Shown one piece after another: positions 1 to 10,983 of a stretch of 64,000 nucleotides of DNA. The notes under the pieces were generated by a model, which searched no databases, was not told the DNA's origin, and worked only from the letters and a program-made list of their open reading frames with translations. The stretch is from positions 24,872 to 88,871 of the forward strand of contig JXTB01000580.1 in assembly GCA_002914805.1 (NCBI GenBank). Direction: 5' to 3'. Origin of the DNA: Parasponia andersonii. Its lineage: Eukaryota > Streptophyta > Magnoliopsida > Rosales > Cannabaceae. Positions within the stretch are counted from its first letter, which is position 1, and every line of letters starts with the position of its first letter. A program made the position numbers and the translations under genes.

Positions 1-111
1 TATCTCGGGTTTGGGCTCGAGATAATCCTCAAGGTTAATAGAACTAACACTTGAGTTGGATTCCCCAGAAAAGGCATTTCCTTCCCTAAATAGTTCCTCA
101 CTACTAGACAT
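1..111 (-). other. Antisense extra ORF, N-terminal part (window edge)
   Basis: Read on the minus strand from an ATG at 111-109, this matches the first residues of the antisense ORFs at 6924 and 23837 (MSS-EE-FREG, then SSVSSINLEDYL). The ATG directly follows a TTTTCAG-type splice acceptor, as in the other copies. A TATAAATAT-like box lies upstream on the minus strand at 659-651. The frame continues beyond the left edge of the window. This third copy supports the antisense unit being a regular part of the family rather than an accident of one element. Its function is unknown. Confidence 0.7.
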
Positions 112-1013
112 CTGAAAAGAAATACGCAGAGATTCAGATATTGAGGATTTCTACTATGCTAACATTTTGGGTATTTATCCTAAGGTTGCATTAAACAAAC
201 ATGTTTATTCCTAAATGATCTACGAGTTCATCAGAAAGTGTTCGAGCAGTTCATCAGAAGGTGCTCGAGCAGTTCATCAGTAAATGAACTGTCAGTTCAG
301 TAAGAATAAATTAGGGTATCAGACCCTAGAAATTCTTTTCATAGGATCATTTCTAAGTGATATCTAGTAATTCTACTCTACAGACTGAAAAAAAGAGAGT
401 ATAAGAGGAACAAATCTCTTGTTTCACTTCGGTGAAATGAGTTTATTCCCAGATTGAAGTTATTTTCAAGAATGAAAGAAATAAGAGAAGACACTGACCT
501 TTCTTCAGGAGAGGAAGGTTTGAGTCAATTCGAAACTTCGTCGGAGAAGAAACGGTGATTGGAGCGACCTGGGAGATAGAACGGCGCTAGGGTTCTGAGG
601 ATTTCTGAAGTTTTCTGAGAGAAACAGTAAAATGAAACAGATGGTTTCTGATATTTATAACCTAAGAACTGTTAGATCGCAGCCGTAGATCAGAGAATTT
701 GAATTTTAAATCTGAAGGCTAAGGATTGCGCGGGATTTGAGTCTATCCGAAAAGTCAGGATTGTTTAAAATTTGAACAGATTTGATTTTAAAAGTGACGG
801 TTGGTATCAATCAGGCTTCCTCGAATTTCGCTCTTAGCTACACGTGTTCCGTTCTGACAGAAAAAAAGATACGCGTGATCTTGAGAGATGAGATTTGGAA
901 TCTGACAGATCTTCGACTACTCAGACCACAAGTTTAAGTTATGACATCACACAGTCGCACGGTAATTGGAAGCTCCATTTCGTCCTAAAGAACTAATGGA
1001 GCTGGGGGGCAAT

Positions 1014-1751
1014 TGTTGTGCGGTCTAAAATCCTAAGGTCGCATAAGGATTATATGCGACCTCCTCCGTGAAGCTTATATGCGACCTCCTCCGTGATGGA
1101 TAGCGACCTCTTCCACAGGTTTTGTGCGACCTTCTCCGTGTAGTTTGCCTTGTCAAACAGGAAACCTATAAGAAGAGGGAAACAAGTAAATGCTATGGAA
1201 GAAACCTACAAAGAAAGGGAAATTGAAGTCTCCTATTTGTGATTAACTAGTTATCCGTTTTGAATAGTTATCCAATTATATTGTTACTTAATTTACGTTA
1301 CCCAATTGTATAGTTACCCGTTTATACAATTAGGATCTTAGAGACATAAGGATCCTAGAGACATAAGGTTACCTTTATCTATATAAAAGGGACTCTATGT
1401 TCCGAAGGATGAGACAAGTGACAAAGAAACCAAGTCACAAAGAAACCAAGTCAGAGCAAATTCAAGTCTGGGTAATTCCAAGTTTAGAGTATTCCAAGCT
1501 TTAGGTAGTCTAAGTCTTTAGTATTCTTCAATAGCTTTTCAGTCTTTCCGATTTCCAGACGAGATTGTAACCTTGAGTGTTCATTATTATTCATAAAATA
1601 GTGAGAAAACAGTGGACGTAGGCTCATCTTTTTCGGGGCTGAACCACTATAAATCCCTCTCTTCTTATTTGCTTTGATTATTACTTCAATACACACAAGC
1701 CACATCTCTTGATTTTTTCTAAATTTATTGTTGATAAAACCTCCATCAACA
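1014..1751 (+). repeat. LTR of the gypsy family (3' LTR, 738 bp)
   Basis: The LTR starts TGTTGTGCGG and ends CCATCAACA, so it has the TG...CA ends seen in all copies of this family. It contains about three to four copies of a roughly 25-bp unit with the core TATGCGACCTCCTCCG (about 1030-1140) and then a TATATAAAAGGGA box near 1380, where U3 would give way to R. Confidence 0.85.
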
Positions 1752-3351
1752 CTTGGTTTATGCAAGATGAAACCCATCTGTAGTGTGCTCCAATTAAATA
1801 CATAGAAAATAATTGATATCACCTAAATCCCTAAGAGAAAAGGATGCATTCAGTTTAGATATCAAGAAAGTAAGCTCAGTAGGGGAACTTCCAGTTATTA
1901 TGATGTCCTCAACATACACCAAAACAAAGGTAACATGCTGTGAAGTAATTTGAATTAAGAGTGATTAATTGGATCGAACTCAGCTAAAGCAATACTAAAC
2001 CATGGTATGTCTCAAATTCTCAAACCAAGCTTAAGGAGCTTGTTCGAGACCATAAAGTGCCTTTTGAAGTTTGCACACTTGATGAGGAAAGTGAGAATCA
2101 ATAAAACTGGCAGATTACTCCATGTAAACTTCCTCATTTAAATCTTCATTTAAGAGTGCATTATTAACATTTAATTGCTTGACGTGCCACCCACGAGCTA
2201 AAGCAACAGTAGGAACAATTCGAATAGTAGTTGGCTTTACAGTAGGGTAAAAGTTTCATTAAAGTTGAAATCAGCTATTTGATAAAACGTTGATGCTACC
2301 AAACCAGCCTCGTGCCTTAGAATTGAACCATATGCATTCTCTTTAAGCAGAAACACATATTTACACCCAATAGCCCTTCAATTTAGAGGTAGATCAACTA
2401 ATGTACAAGTGTTATTTCATTGTAGTGCCTGAAATTCATCACACATAGTAACATACCACTCAGGAACCTACAAAGCATTATCAACAGAAAGAAGATCCTT
2501 AAAAGCCATAAATATGTTTGGTGAGTGAATTCCGGATTTTGCACGTGTAACCATAGGGTGAACATTAGGTTGGGGAGCAACTGGTGCGGAGACCGACTCA
2601 AACTGACTAGGACGACTGATAGGAACAGGTACAATTTCTTAATCAGTATGAAAAGTTGATGGAGATGAAGAAGTGTGATGATAGAGTAAATGGGTCAGAA
2701 GGAAAAGGAGAGTGGGAGGTATATAAAGCAAATTGGAAATGTAAACTCATCAAATATGACATCCTGAGAAATATAGATTCTATATCTAAACATTTATAAG
2801 CCTTGAGATTGATACTATACCCCAAGAAAGTGCACTTAGTAGACCGAAATCATAACTTGTGCAGATTATATGGTCTAAAATTTGGATAATAGGTGCAACC
2901 AAAAACATGAAGATGAGAGTAATCAGGCTTAACTTTGAATTAGACAGTGAGTTGGACTTGACCATGAACAGTGGAAGGAAGTCGATTAAGAAGATAAACT
3001 GTAGCTGAAACTGCAACATCCTGGTACTTAAAGAGGCATAAAACTATGAGCTAGTAACGTTAAAAAAGACTCAATAATGTGTATATGCTTATGTTTTGTG
3101 ACACTGTTTTGCTCATGTTTTCCTCCCGGTCTGTTTCAATATGTTTAATAGATTAAAAAAACTATTTTTCAACCTGTGTTTTAAAATTAATCAAGGTGGG
3201 AAGTGCATCTAACTTATATCTTAATAAGTATACCCAAGTCAAACGAGAAGAGGCACCAATGAAATGAACATAGTACTTGTAACCATTAGAAGAAAGTATA
3301 GGAAAGGACCCCATATGTCCGAATGCATTGGTTTTAAAGGTTTAGAGTATA

Positions 3352-3618
3352 CTATGTCAGAAGTTGGGAAGGAAATTTATGTACTTTACCCAAGGAGCAT
3401 GCAGAACAAAAATCTGAAATTGTTTTATTGTAATGAGAAATATTAAATGAGTTTAGTACAAATTGAACCACTTTTGCAGACGGGTGTCTTAGTCTACTAT
3501 GCCAATGACTATACTTAGAAATAGGATCCGTTGCAACTACCTGAGAAACAAAAGAATAAGATGGTACGTGTTTGGTACATTGTGACTGAGACTGTAAATT
3601 ACACTTTAAAGAAGACAC
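3352..3618 (-). pseudogene. copia A GAG-pre-integrase fragment
   Basis: An 88-residue stretch contains WHSRLRHPS followed by a CSACSLGKVHKFP region. This is the His/Cys zinc-binding domain that precedes copia integrase. It is part of the fossil element and not a host gene. The rest of integrase follows to the left on the minus strand. Confidence 0.8.
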
Positions 3619-3901
3619 GAGTTGAAGATCTGCATTAGAGAAGACATATAGACCATTGTTATGCTTTCCTTACATCATGACAGCCTTGGAAATCCAATCC
3701 TTGTCAAAACAAATATCGAAGTGAAATTCAAAGAAAATGTTATTATCTTGAGTAAACGTAGAAACACTGATAAAATATTTAATAATGGTTGGAACATGAA
3801 GCATGATTGAAAAGGAAAAAATTTGAAGGAAAAAGAAAAGAAAAAATAAAACGAACAAAAAGAATAAAAACAAAAACAAACCCAACAACCCAAAAAAATT
3901 G

Positions 3902-4786
3902 TCCAGTACCACAACAATTCTATTTTTGAAACAAGTTATTGAAATCAGGTGTGCAAAATTTGGTAGCCCCAGAATCTGGTACCAGTTTTAATTCTAAACT
4001 GAGTCCAGTATAGCATTCATAGTTGCAAGATTAGCATTCATTTCATTCCCTTTAAACTGATTTGGAGAGGCCTGAGAGCGCTGAATAGGCTCTTGAAAGT
4101 AGGGTCAAACCTGTGACAATATCTCATAGCGATATGCCCAAATTTACTACAAAGTTGGCACTGAGGTTTTTTAGAGTGTCATAGTTATTTGCCATCAGAA
4201 GGCCAAAATCTGCCACATCTAGCAGAAAGTTTGCCTCTAGGGTAACCTTCTCGATAGGTACCTAGAAGTTGACGTGATGGAAAGAAAAAAGTATATCGAG
4301 CATAAAGAGAGGATGTGGGATTACACATCTTGAATTGTGAATTATGAGCTAAATTCACAACAACATTAGGATTAGAGGAACTATGATCTGCTGAGTCCAG
4401 ATCCTTAAGATGTTTTTGACAGAGACTCAATTTCAGCAATAGTATAAAAACTTGCCAACAACCATTGAAATTTGCCAAACAACCAATGGATCATACTCAA
4501 GCTGGTTAACCATTTAAATTAATTCAATATAATCGTTAACAGAAAGAACATGACCTACTGACCCCCATTGATCAACAAGAGACTTTATCTTTAACGCATT
4601 AGTTAGTAACAGATAATGACGGCTTCTTAGTGTTTTGTAATTGAGTCTTAAATTGATCAATCTTAGCTTTAGTCTGAGCAGCAAAGTATGCATTAAGAAC
4701 TTGCTAAACCTAAAAAATGTCTCACATCCAACCAAACTAGTCAAGATCGATTGGGACATATAGGAAAGTAGCCACGAAACAAGAAA
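3902..4786. repeat. 885-bp copia segment, first copy (without gypsy insertion)
   Basis: This stretch matches 4797-5350 joined to 17790-18125. Once the 5-bp target duplication is counted only once, both versions come to the same 885 bp. They differ by scattered substitutions, by eye about 2%. The first copy shows the uninterrupted site (aaaaacttgccaacaacc near 4450) and the second is split by the gypsy element. A single N at 4787 separates the two, so this may be two haplotypes placed in a row by the assembler rather than a true tandem duplication. Confidence 0.85.
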
Positions 4787-4787
4787 N
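4787..4787. other. Single-N assembly join
   Basis: One undetermined base lies exactly where the 885-bp copia segment starts again after about ten unrelated bases. It is best read as a contig join. Confidence 0.8.
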
Positions 4788-5350
4788 CATAAATTTTCCA
4801 GTACCACAACAATTCTATTTTTGAAACAAGTTATTGAAATCAGGTGTGCAATATTTGGTAGCCCCAGAATCTGGTACCAGTTTTAATTCTAAACTGAGTC
4901 CAGTATAGCATTCATAATTGCAAGATTAGCATTCATTTCATTCCCTTTAAACTGATTTGGAGAGGCCTGAGAGCGCTGAATAGGCTCTTGAAAGTAGGGT
5001 TAAACCTGTGATAATATCTCATAGCGATATGCCCAAATTTACTACAAAGTTGGCACTGAGGTTTCTTAGAGTGTCATAGTTATTTGCCATCAGAAGGCCA
5101 AAATCTGCCACATCTAGCAGAAAGTTTGCCTCTAGGGTAACCTTCTCGATAGGTACCTAGAAGTTGACGTGATGGAAAGAAAAAAGTATATCGAGCATAA
5201 AGAGAGGATGTGGGATTACACATCTTGAATTGTGAATTATGAGCTAAATTCACAACAACATTACGATTAGAGGAACTATGATCTGCTGAGTCCAGATCCT
5301 TAAGATGTTTTTGATAGAGATTCAATTTTAACAACAGTATAAAAACTTGC

Positions 5351-6038
5351 TGTTGATGGAGGTTTTGTCAACAATAAATTTAGAAAAAATTAAGAGATGT
5401 GGCTGGTGTAAATTAGATTATTAATCAAAGCAAATAAAGAGACAAAGAATTTTATAGTGGTTCAGACCTGAAAAAGATGAGCTTACGTCCACTGTTTTTT
5501 ACTATTTTCTGGAGAATTACAAGCACTCAAAGTTACAATGTCTTATCCAGAAAGAACAAGAAAGAAGTCTTTAGAATAATCTAAGTCTTTAGAATATTCT
5601 ATCTCTCTATGTTCTCCAAAATTCAAAAAGGTCCCAGAATAGTCCGAAGAATCCGAAAAGTTAGAATTCAGAAATCAGAATTCAAAAATCAGAATTCAGA
5701 AATCAGAATTCCTCACCGAAACATTAAGCTCCCTTTATATAGATGAGGGTAACTCAATCCTTCTAATTGTGAAAATGGGTAACTATACAATCGGTTAATA
5801 CAATTTGAGTAACAACATAATTGGGTAACCACTTAAATTGGGTAACTGGTTGATCATGAAATAGAGAATTTTGTTTCCCTTTCCTTATAGGTTACCCATT
5901 TGACGAAGCAGAGACTAGTTTCCTTTTCTTTCGGATCGCACATAACTTATGCAGTGGAGGTCGTATACAACCCTTTCGGATGAGGTCGCACTTAATCTTA
6001 CTCATGCAACATGACATAGGATTTTAGACTGCACAACA
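5351..6038 (-). repeat. Element 1 left LTR (3' LTR, 688 bp)
   Basis: On the plus strand it starts TGTTGATGGAGG and ends CCGCACAACA-like (ctgcacaaca). It carries only about one full copy of the 25-bp U3 unit (about 5933-5975), fewer than its partner LTR. The TATA region (tttatataga on the plus strand, near 5735) lies on the R side of the repeat. Confidence 0.9.
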
Positions 6039-6060
6039 ATTGCCCCCCAGCTCCATTAGT
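6039..6060 (-). other. Polypurine tract of element 1
   Basis: Read on the minus strand this is GAGCTGGGGGGCAAT immediately before the LTR. It is the expected primer for plus-strand DNA synthesis. Matching tracts occur at 1001-1013 (plus) and 22899-22917 (minus). Confidence 0.8.
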
Positions 6061-6402
6061 TCTTTAGGACAAAATAGAGCTTCATTTTAATTGTAAGTGA
6101 GTGCGAACTTAAAAAATGCGATGTCACGACCTAGATTTGAGATCCTTGAAGAGTCGAAGAGTCGCAAGATCTCAAATCTCACCTTTCTCAAGATCACGCA
6201 TACCTTTTTCTGACAGACGAAAACGTGTTGCCTTTTCTAAGAAAGATAGATGATGCCAACCGTCGCTTTTAAACCAAATCTTTTCAAATTTCGAAAGATT
6301 CTGATTTATCTTCGGAAAAAATCAAATCCCACGTGAACTTCAGCTTTTAGATCTGAAAATCAAATACCTTGATGTACGGCTGTGATTTAACGGTACTTGA
6401 GG

Positions 6403-6410
6403 TATAAATA
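6403..6410 (+). promoter_or_regulatory. TATA-like box for the antisense unit of element 1
   Basis: TATAAATA lies on the plus strand, about 180 bp before a possible 5' UTR splice donor (aaaggttag near 6582) and about 515 bp before the ATG at 6924. The same box and spacing exist in the copy at 23293-23300, and on the minus strand at 659-651 in the window-edge copy. Promoter activity is inferred from position and conservation only. Confidence 0.45.
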
Positions 6411-6923
6411 TCGGAAATCAATCTGTTTCTGCTCCATTACACTTTTTCCATATTTTTTTAAAAAAAATCCCAAAGTTTTTCAGAGAACCCTACAGCGCCG
6501 TTTCATCCTTCAGCTCTCACAATTCCAGTACCTTCTCTGACAGAGTTCAGACCATATCTCAATCCCTCCGCTTCCGAAGAAAGGTTAGTTCATTTCTTCT
6601 CTCTTATTGTTCTTCGTCTGTTCTCGGAAAAACTGAGTTTCAATTTCTAGGAATAGAAACACATCCCATATTTTCTGGTTCATAGAGTAGACTCACTAGA
6701 TAATGGTCAGAGATAAACTCGTGAGAAGAATTTTTAGGGTTTGATACCCTATTTTATTTTCTGACGAACTGCTCGAACAATTTTTATGAATCCGTAGACC
6801 TCTTAGAAAAAATCGATGAGCTTGCTTGTTAGTACAATCCTAGGATGAATTCCCAAAGTATACTGGCATAGTGAGAATCCTCGATGCTCGCATAGGACTA
6901 AATCCATCCGTATTTCTTTTCAG

Positions 6924-9062
6924 ATGTCTAGTAATGAGGAATTTAGGGAAGGGAGTGCATTTTTTGGAGAATCTGACTCGAGTGTTAGCTCCATTAACCT
7001 TGAAGACTACCTTCAACTGGAACCCGAGATAGAAATAATAGGGGTCAGACAAAGTAGTCCTCGCATAGGCGATCTCCCTCAGGACCAGTGGCCCCGACAT
7101 ATCAGGGATGCCCCTGCATTTTCATTGGGCTACCAATACGTAGATGGGAATTGGTCATGTACCAATATAAGGACGAGCTGCATATCGAACAAACTCAGCA
7201 AAATTGTGAGCAGCTATAAGATCGCCATACCCCTTCGCCTACCTATGGAATTCAACCGATCACACACTCCACCACGTGGACTCGCTTCTTTTTCTGAAGT
7301 AGTTCTCAAGTGTAGCGTCCACCTCCCACTTCATCCGTACATAAAATCAATCATTGACTACTATGGGGTCGTCCCTTTTCAACTAACTCCTAATACCTAT
7401 ATATATATGGTAGGTTTGTATATATTGTACTATAAATTAGGTTTAGAGACCCCTTCTCTTAAAGAATTCGCTTAGTTTTACCAAGTAAAATCAAACCCGT
7501 CAGATCTTGGCTTCTTCTATGTGAGCAAATGGTCGAACCAAGCAATAAAAACAATCTACGGGGTTCGCAACAACATGGGAAAATGGAAAAATGCATTTTT
7601 CCACTTTGATTATGCGGCTAACAGCTTCTTTCAAAATCCCGGTAGGTAGTCTTCCAATTTATCGCCTTTTTCTATTTTGTTACTTTTATACTGATCGCAT
7701 TCGAATGTCATCGCAGACAACAGGGAGACCCAGACTTTCCAGGGAATAGCTCGTAAGGGTATATAAAATCAACGACCTTCAAACTAAGGAATTTAATTGG
7801 AAGGTACAAGGTACTTCAAATAACCTGGTCACTTGCGGTCTACTTCCAAAGGGAGCCGCGTTCCCAGACCCTCCGGTCCTTTCGTTTAAACCCTCTAGCT
7901 CGAAGAAGAATCCAAGGAAATAGATAGATTTAAGTGCCTCATCTTCTAGAACTAGGAAACAAAAAGCACCAGCCACCCTTCCAACCTCAGAACCTTCCTC
8001 TCCAGAGACAGCATCACTACTAGCTCCTCATCCAGCTCTACAAGAAGAAGGTAATCATATATATGCATTCTAATTACCTTTGTATTATATCTCCTCGATC
8101 ACTGACATATCTGTACAGAGATGGTTATCGGTAGTGGCTTGCGAGCACCACCCTCAACTCTTGGGTCCATGGAAAAAACCAAGACACCCGAGAGCACTCC
8201 GTCATCAAAAGGGAAAGAGAAGGTTGACAGCTTTAAGAAAAGAAAAGTTGCCTTCGAGGACTTCCCAGCAAGCTCGCCTCCACTACAGCCTCAGCCAACG
8301 AGCCTTCCCGAACCACCTAAAGAGGCTGCCACTTCTTCAGAACCGATCTTGGCAGATAAGGATGAAGAGCTCTTCACGCTCCTCAACCAATTACTAGAGA
8401 AGGCTAGTATTAGCGCAGCCTTCATTGATCGCTTCACATCCTAGGAAGGCTGGGAGCGGATGAAGCAACGATCTGCCAAGGTAACTTTTGGTTCCGCAAT
8501 GAAGATGCTGGCCAAGGTAAGTACTTTTCTATTCTCTCCTCGAATGTATTCTTCTGGTATTAATGATTAGATTTTTTAAACCGCGGCTGCTGCTATCCTG
8601 ATGCACGACCCGGTCCTCGAATACTTGGAGAAGGCCGAAAAAGTTGAAGAAATAACCCAAGCATTCGAGAATTCGGAGAAAGCTCGGGAGGAGGAGAAAA
8701 CAGCCTTCGACTTGGAGAGGCTGCAGCTGCTTGAAGACCTTGCCAAGGAGAAGCTCGAAAAGGAGAACCTCGAGGAGAAAGTCAAAGAGCTCGAGAAAAC
8801 CATCTCTGAGCATCCGGATCGCATGAGGGAGGCGACCACTGAGGCGGTTCACAAAGCTATTGAAGAGTTCAAGGCGACTGAAGTCAAAGAGCTCGAAGAT
8901 AAAGCTAGTGATATCGCCTCGTCAACCATCATTTTCAATATTTTCTGCGAGTATCCGGATTTTGACTTCTCCATCCTTGGTGAGGACGTGATCGAGCTCG
9001 TCCAAAGTTGGAGGGAGGATACTGCCAAAGCTAGAGATGGCGGAGCGAGCCCTTCCGCATGA
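6924..9062 (+). other. Antisense extra ORF unit of element 1 (Transposase_28-like plus coiled coil)
   Basis: This unit lies on the strand opposite to gag-pol, between integrase and the 3' LTR. The first part (6924-7475 and on) has an acidic N-terminus, then a segment like the plant 'putative gypsy-type transposon' domain (Pfam Transposase_28): PLHPYIKSIIDYYGVVPFQLTPNTYIYMVGLYIL. The middle is rich in Pro, Ser and Lys (KTPESTPSSKGKEK). The end (8601-9062) is a charged coiled coil rich in Glu and Lys, with a stop at 9060-9062. GT...AG intervals of about 65-75 bp separate blocks in the same way as in the copy at 23.8-26.0 kb. The ATG follows TTTTCAG directly, and an AATAAA is at 9146-9151. Extra antisense ORFs in this position are, to my knowledge, reported for Tat-lineage elements; their function is unknown. 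This copy is partly decayed. Confidence 0.7.
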
Positions 9063-9145
9063 CACTTGTATTTTTTTTTAATATTTTTAGAACAACACGG
9101 GCTTCATCCCCCTTCCTATCTGCTCATGTATGGGTGACTTCTTTT

Positions 9146-9151
9146 AATAAA
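9146..9151 (+). terminator. Poly(A) signal of the antisense unit (element 1)
   Basis: AATAAA lies 84 bp after the stop codon of the antisense unit, in a stretch shared with element 2 (26053-26058). It is a plausible near-upstream polyadenylation element. Use is not shown by sequence alone. Confidence 0.45.
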
Positions 9152-9829
9152 TATTATTATTTCCCTGTCAGATGTTCCTGCAAAATAATGAAAACACAAT
9201 AATAATTTTAACCAAGTAGTCAATCACCAAGTGACTGATCAGAACGCTTTTAGCAATTTGAATCCAACTAACTTAAAATGAGTTTTAAGTGTTAGGATAG
9301 GTTAGGTCGCTTAAGAAAACAGTCAATATGAGTGATGCAAACTCAACTGTTTCAAAAGTTCCATGTCAAAATAGGATATAGCAATATATCACATCGAACA
9401 ATGAACGTTTGGCTTAGTTACTTTTTTGTTCGAGGAGAAAAATTGCGTAATACGACATGTTGAGGCATGAAGCGATGAGAAAATCCTAAGATTTTAAGGA
9501 ATTTCAAATTCTTCGACGATATAAAACTCCATCTCCTCTAAATGGATGTTTGCATAGTCCTTTAGGAAACAAGCAGGAGATAAAATTCTGATCCCACTGC
9601 CCTTCGAGTTTTATGGTGTCCGAAAACTACCATAAAACTATAAAAAGATGAACGGAAACAAGTAGGAGATAAAATTCTGGTCCAACTGCCTCCTAAGTTT
9701 CATGGTGTCCGAAAACTGCCATGAAGATGAATCAAACAAAGTTAAAGTAATAGCCGAAGAAATATTATTGACGAACGACATCAAATGACGAAATAACGAA
9801 GATACAGTAGGCCGTTGAAGATAAACATG

Positions 9830-10983
9830 AAGATTCATTGATAATAATGACGAAGTTGTTCTGCATTTCAAGCATGCTCGATCTTTTGTCCACCGATGCG
9901 AGCTAGGTTATATGTCCCAGGTCAAATGACGTTATCAATAACATAAGGCCCTTCCCAAGAAGGCCCAAATACACCAGCACCATGTTCTTTATTATTAGGT
10001 AGAACTCGTCGAAGGACAAGATTACCAACTTCAAAATGTCTCCCTTTGACTTTGGAGTTATAATGTCGACCAGTACATTGTTGATATGATACAATTCGAA
10101 GTTGAGATTGTTCACGTCGTTCTTCTAAAAGATCGAGTTCAATTCTCAATAATACATCATTCTGATTTTCCTCATAAACAGATCGCCGTAGAGAGCCCGC
10201 ACCAATTTCAACTGGGATCATCGCTTCATATCCATAAGCCAAAGAGAATGGACTCTCTCCAGTAGTGGTTCGTTGTGTGGTGTGATAAGCCCATAAAACT
10301 TCTAGAAGTACTTATGGCCAAGTTCCTTTATGCTCCTCCAACTTTGTCTTTATATTCTATTTGAGTATTTTGTTTATCGCTTCGACCTGCCCATTGGCTT
10401 GCAGATGAACAATAGCAGAGAAACTCTTCTTGATGCCCAAGTTGTTGCAGAAGTCACGGAACTCATCACAGTCTAATTGTTTTCCATTATTAGAAATTAT
10501 GGTATGCGGTATACCATAATGGCAGATAATAAATTTGTAAAAAAAATCTATCTTCTTCTTTACGGAAATGGTGCTCAAGGCCTCAGCTTCCGTCCATTTT
10601 GTAAAATAATCGACTGCGACTACCGCGTACTTCAAACCACCTCGCGCTAATGGCAGCATCCCGATAATATCAATTCCCCAAATAGTAAATGGCCATGGAC
10701 TAGTCATTGTGGTTAAAGGAATATATGGTTTTCTAGGAATAGTCGCAAATCGTTGACATTTATCACACCTCCTAGCAAATTCCACTGTATCATTCTTTAT
10801 AGTCGGCCAAAAATACCCTTGTCGAAGAATTTTGTTTGCAAGTGCCTGCCCTCCAGAATGATTTCCACATATTCATTCGTGAATTTCACTCATAATATAG
10901 CATGCTTTTTCATCATTGACACATAATAATAATGGCGAGCTAAAACTCCTTCGATAAAGCTTTTCATCCTGGATGATATAGCG
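9830..10983. repeat. 1154-bp duplicated block, copy 1 (integrase region)
   Basis: This block recurs at 10985-12138 with no differences that I could find; the translated segments are identical. The two copies are separated only by a single N at 10984. An overlap between two contigs that was not collapsed explains this best. It covers the integrase catalytic core and C-terminus of element 1. Confidence 0.9.

Larger units (their letters stand above)
1..1751 (+). mobile_element. Ty3/gypsy (Tat-like) element, 3' end only, runs off window
   Basis: This is the right-hand end of a gypsy element in plus orientation; the rest lies outside the window. It is recognised by similarity to the elements at 5351-17789 and 22180-30999: the same antisense reading frame start, the same purine-rich tract just before the LTR (gctggggggcaat, 1001-1013), and a family LTR at 1014-1751. 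It sits at the left edge of the copia sequence that continues from 1752, so it probably inserted into that older copia element. The five bases after the LTR are CTTGG, but the matching copy would be outside the window. It is a fossil of the same family; its state cannot be judged from the fragment. Confidence 0.85.

Noticed and set aside
4185-4478. 97-codon minus frame (and its twin at 5080-5334)
   Set aside because: Off-frame reading of copia A gag; the true knuckle frame is CQLCSKFGHIAMRYC.
8529-8852. Minus-strand frames of 87-107 codons rich in Ser/Phe
   Set aside because: They are reverse-frame shadows of the Glu/Lys-rich coiled coil on the plus strand; the same happens at 25437-25802.
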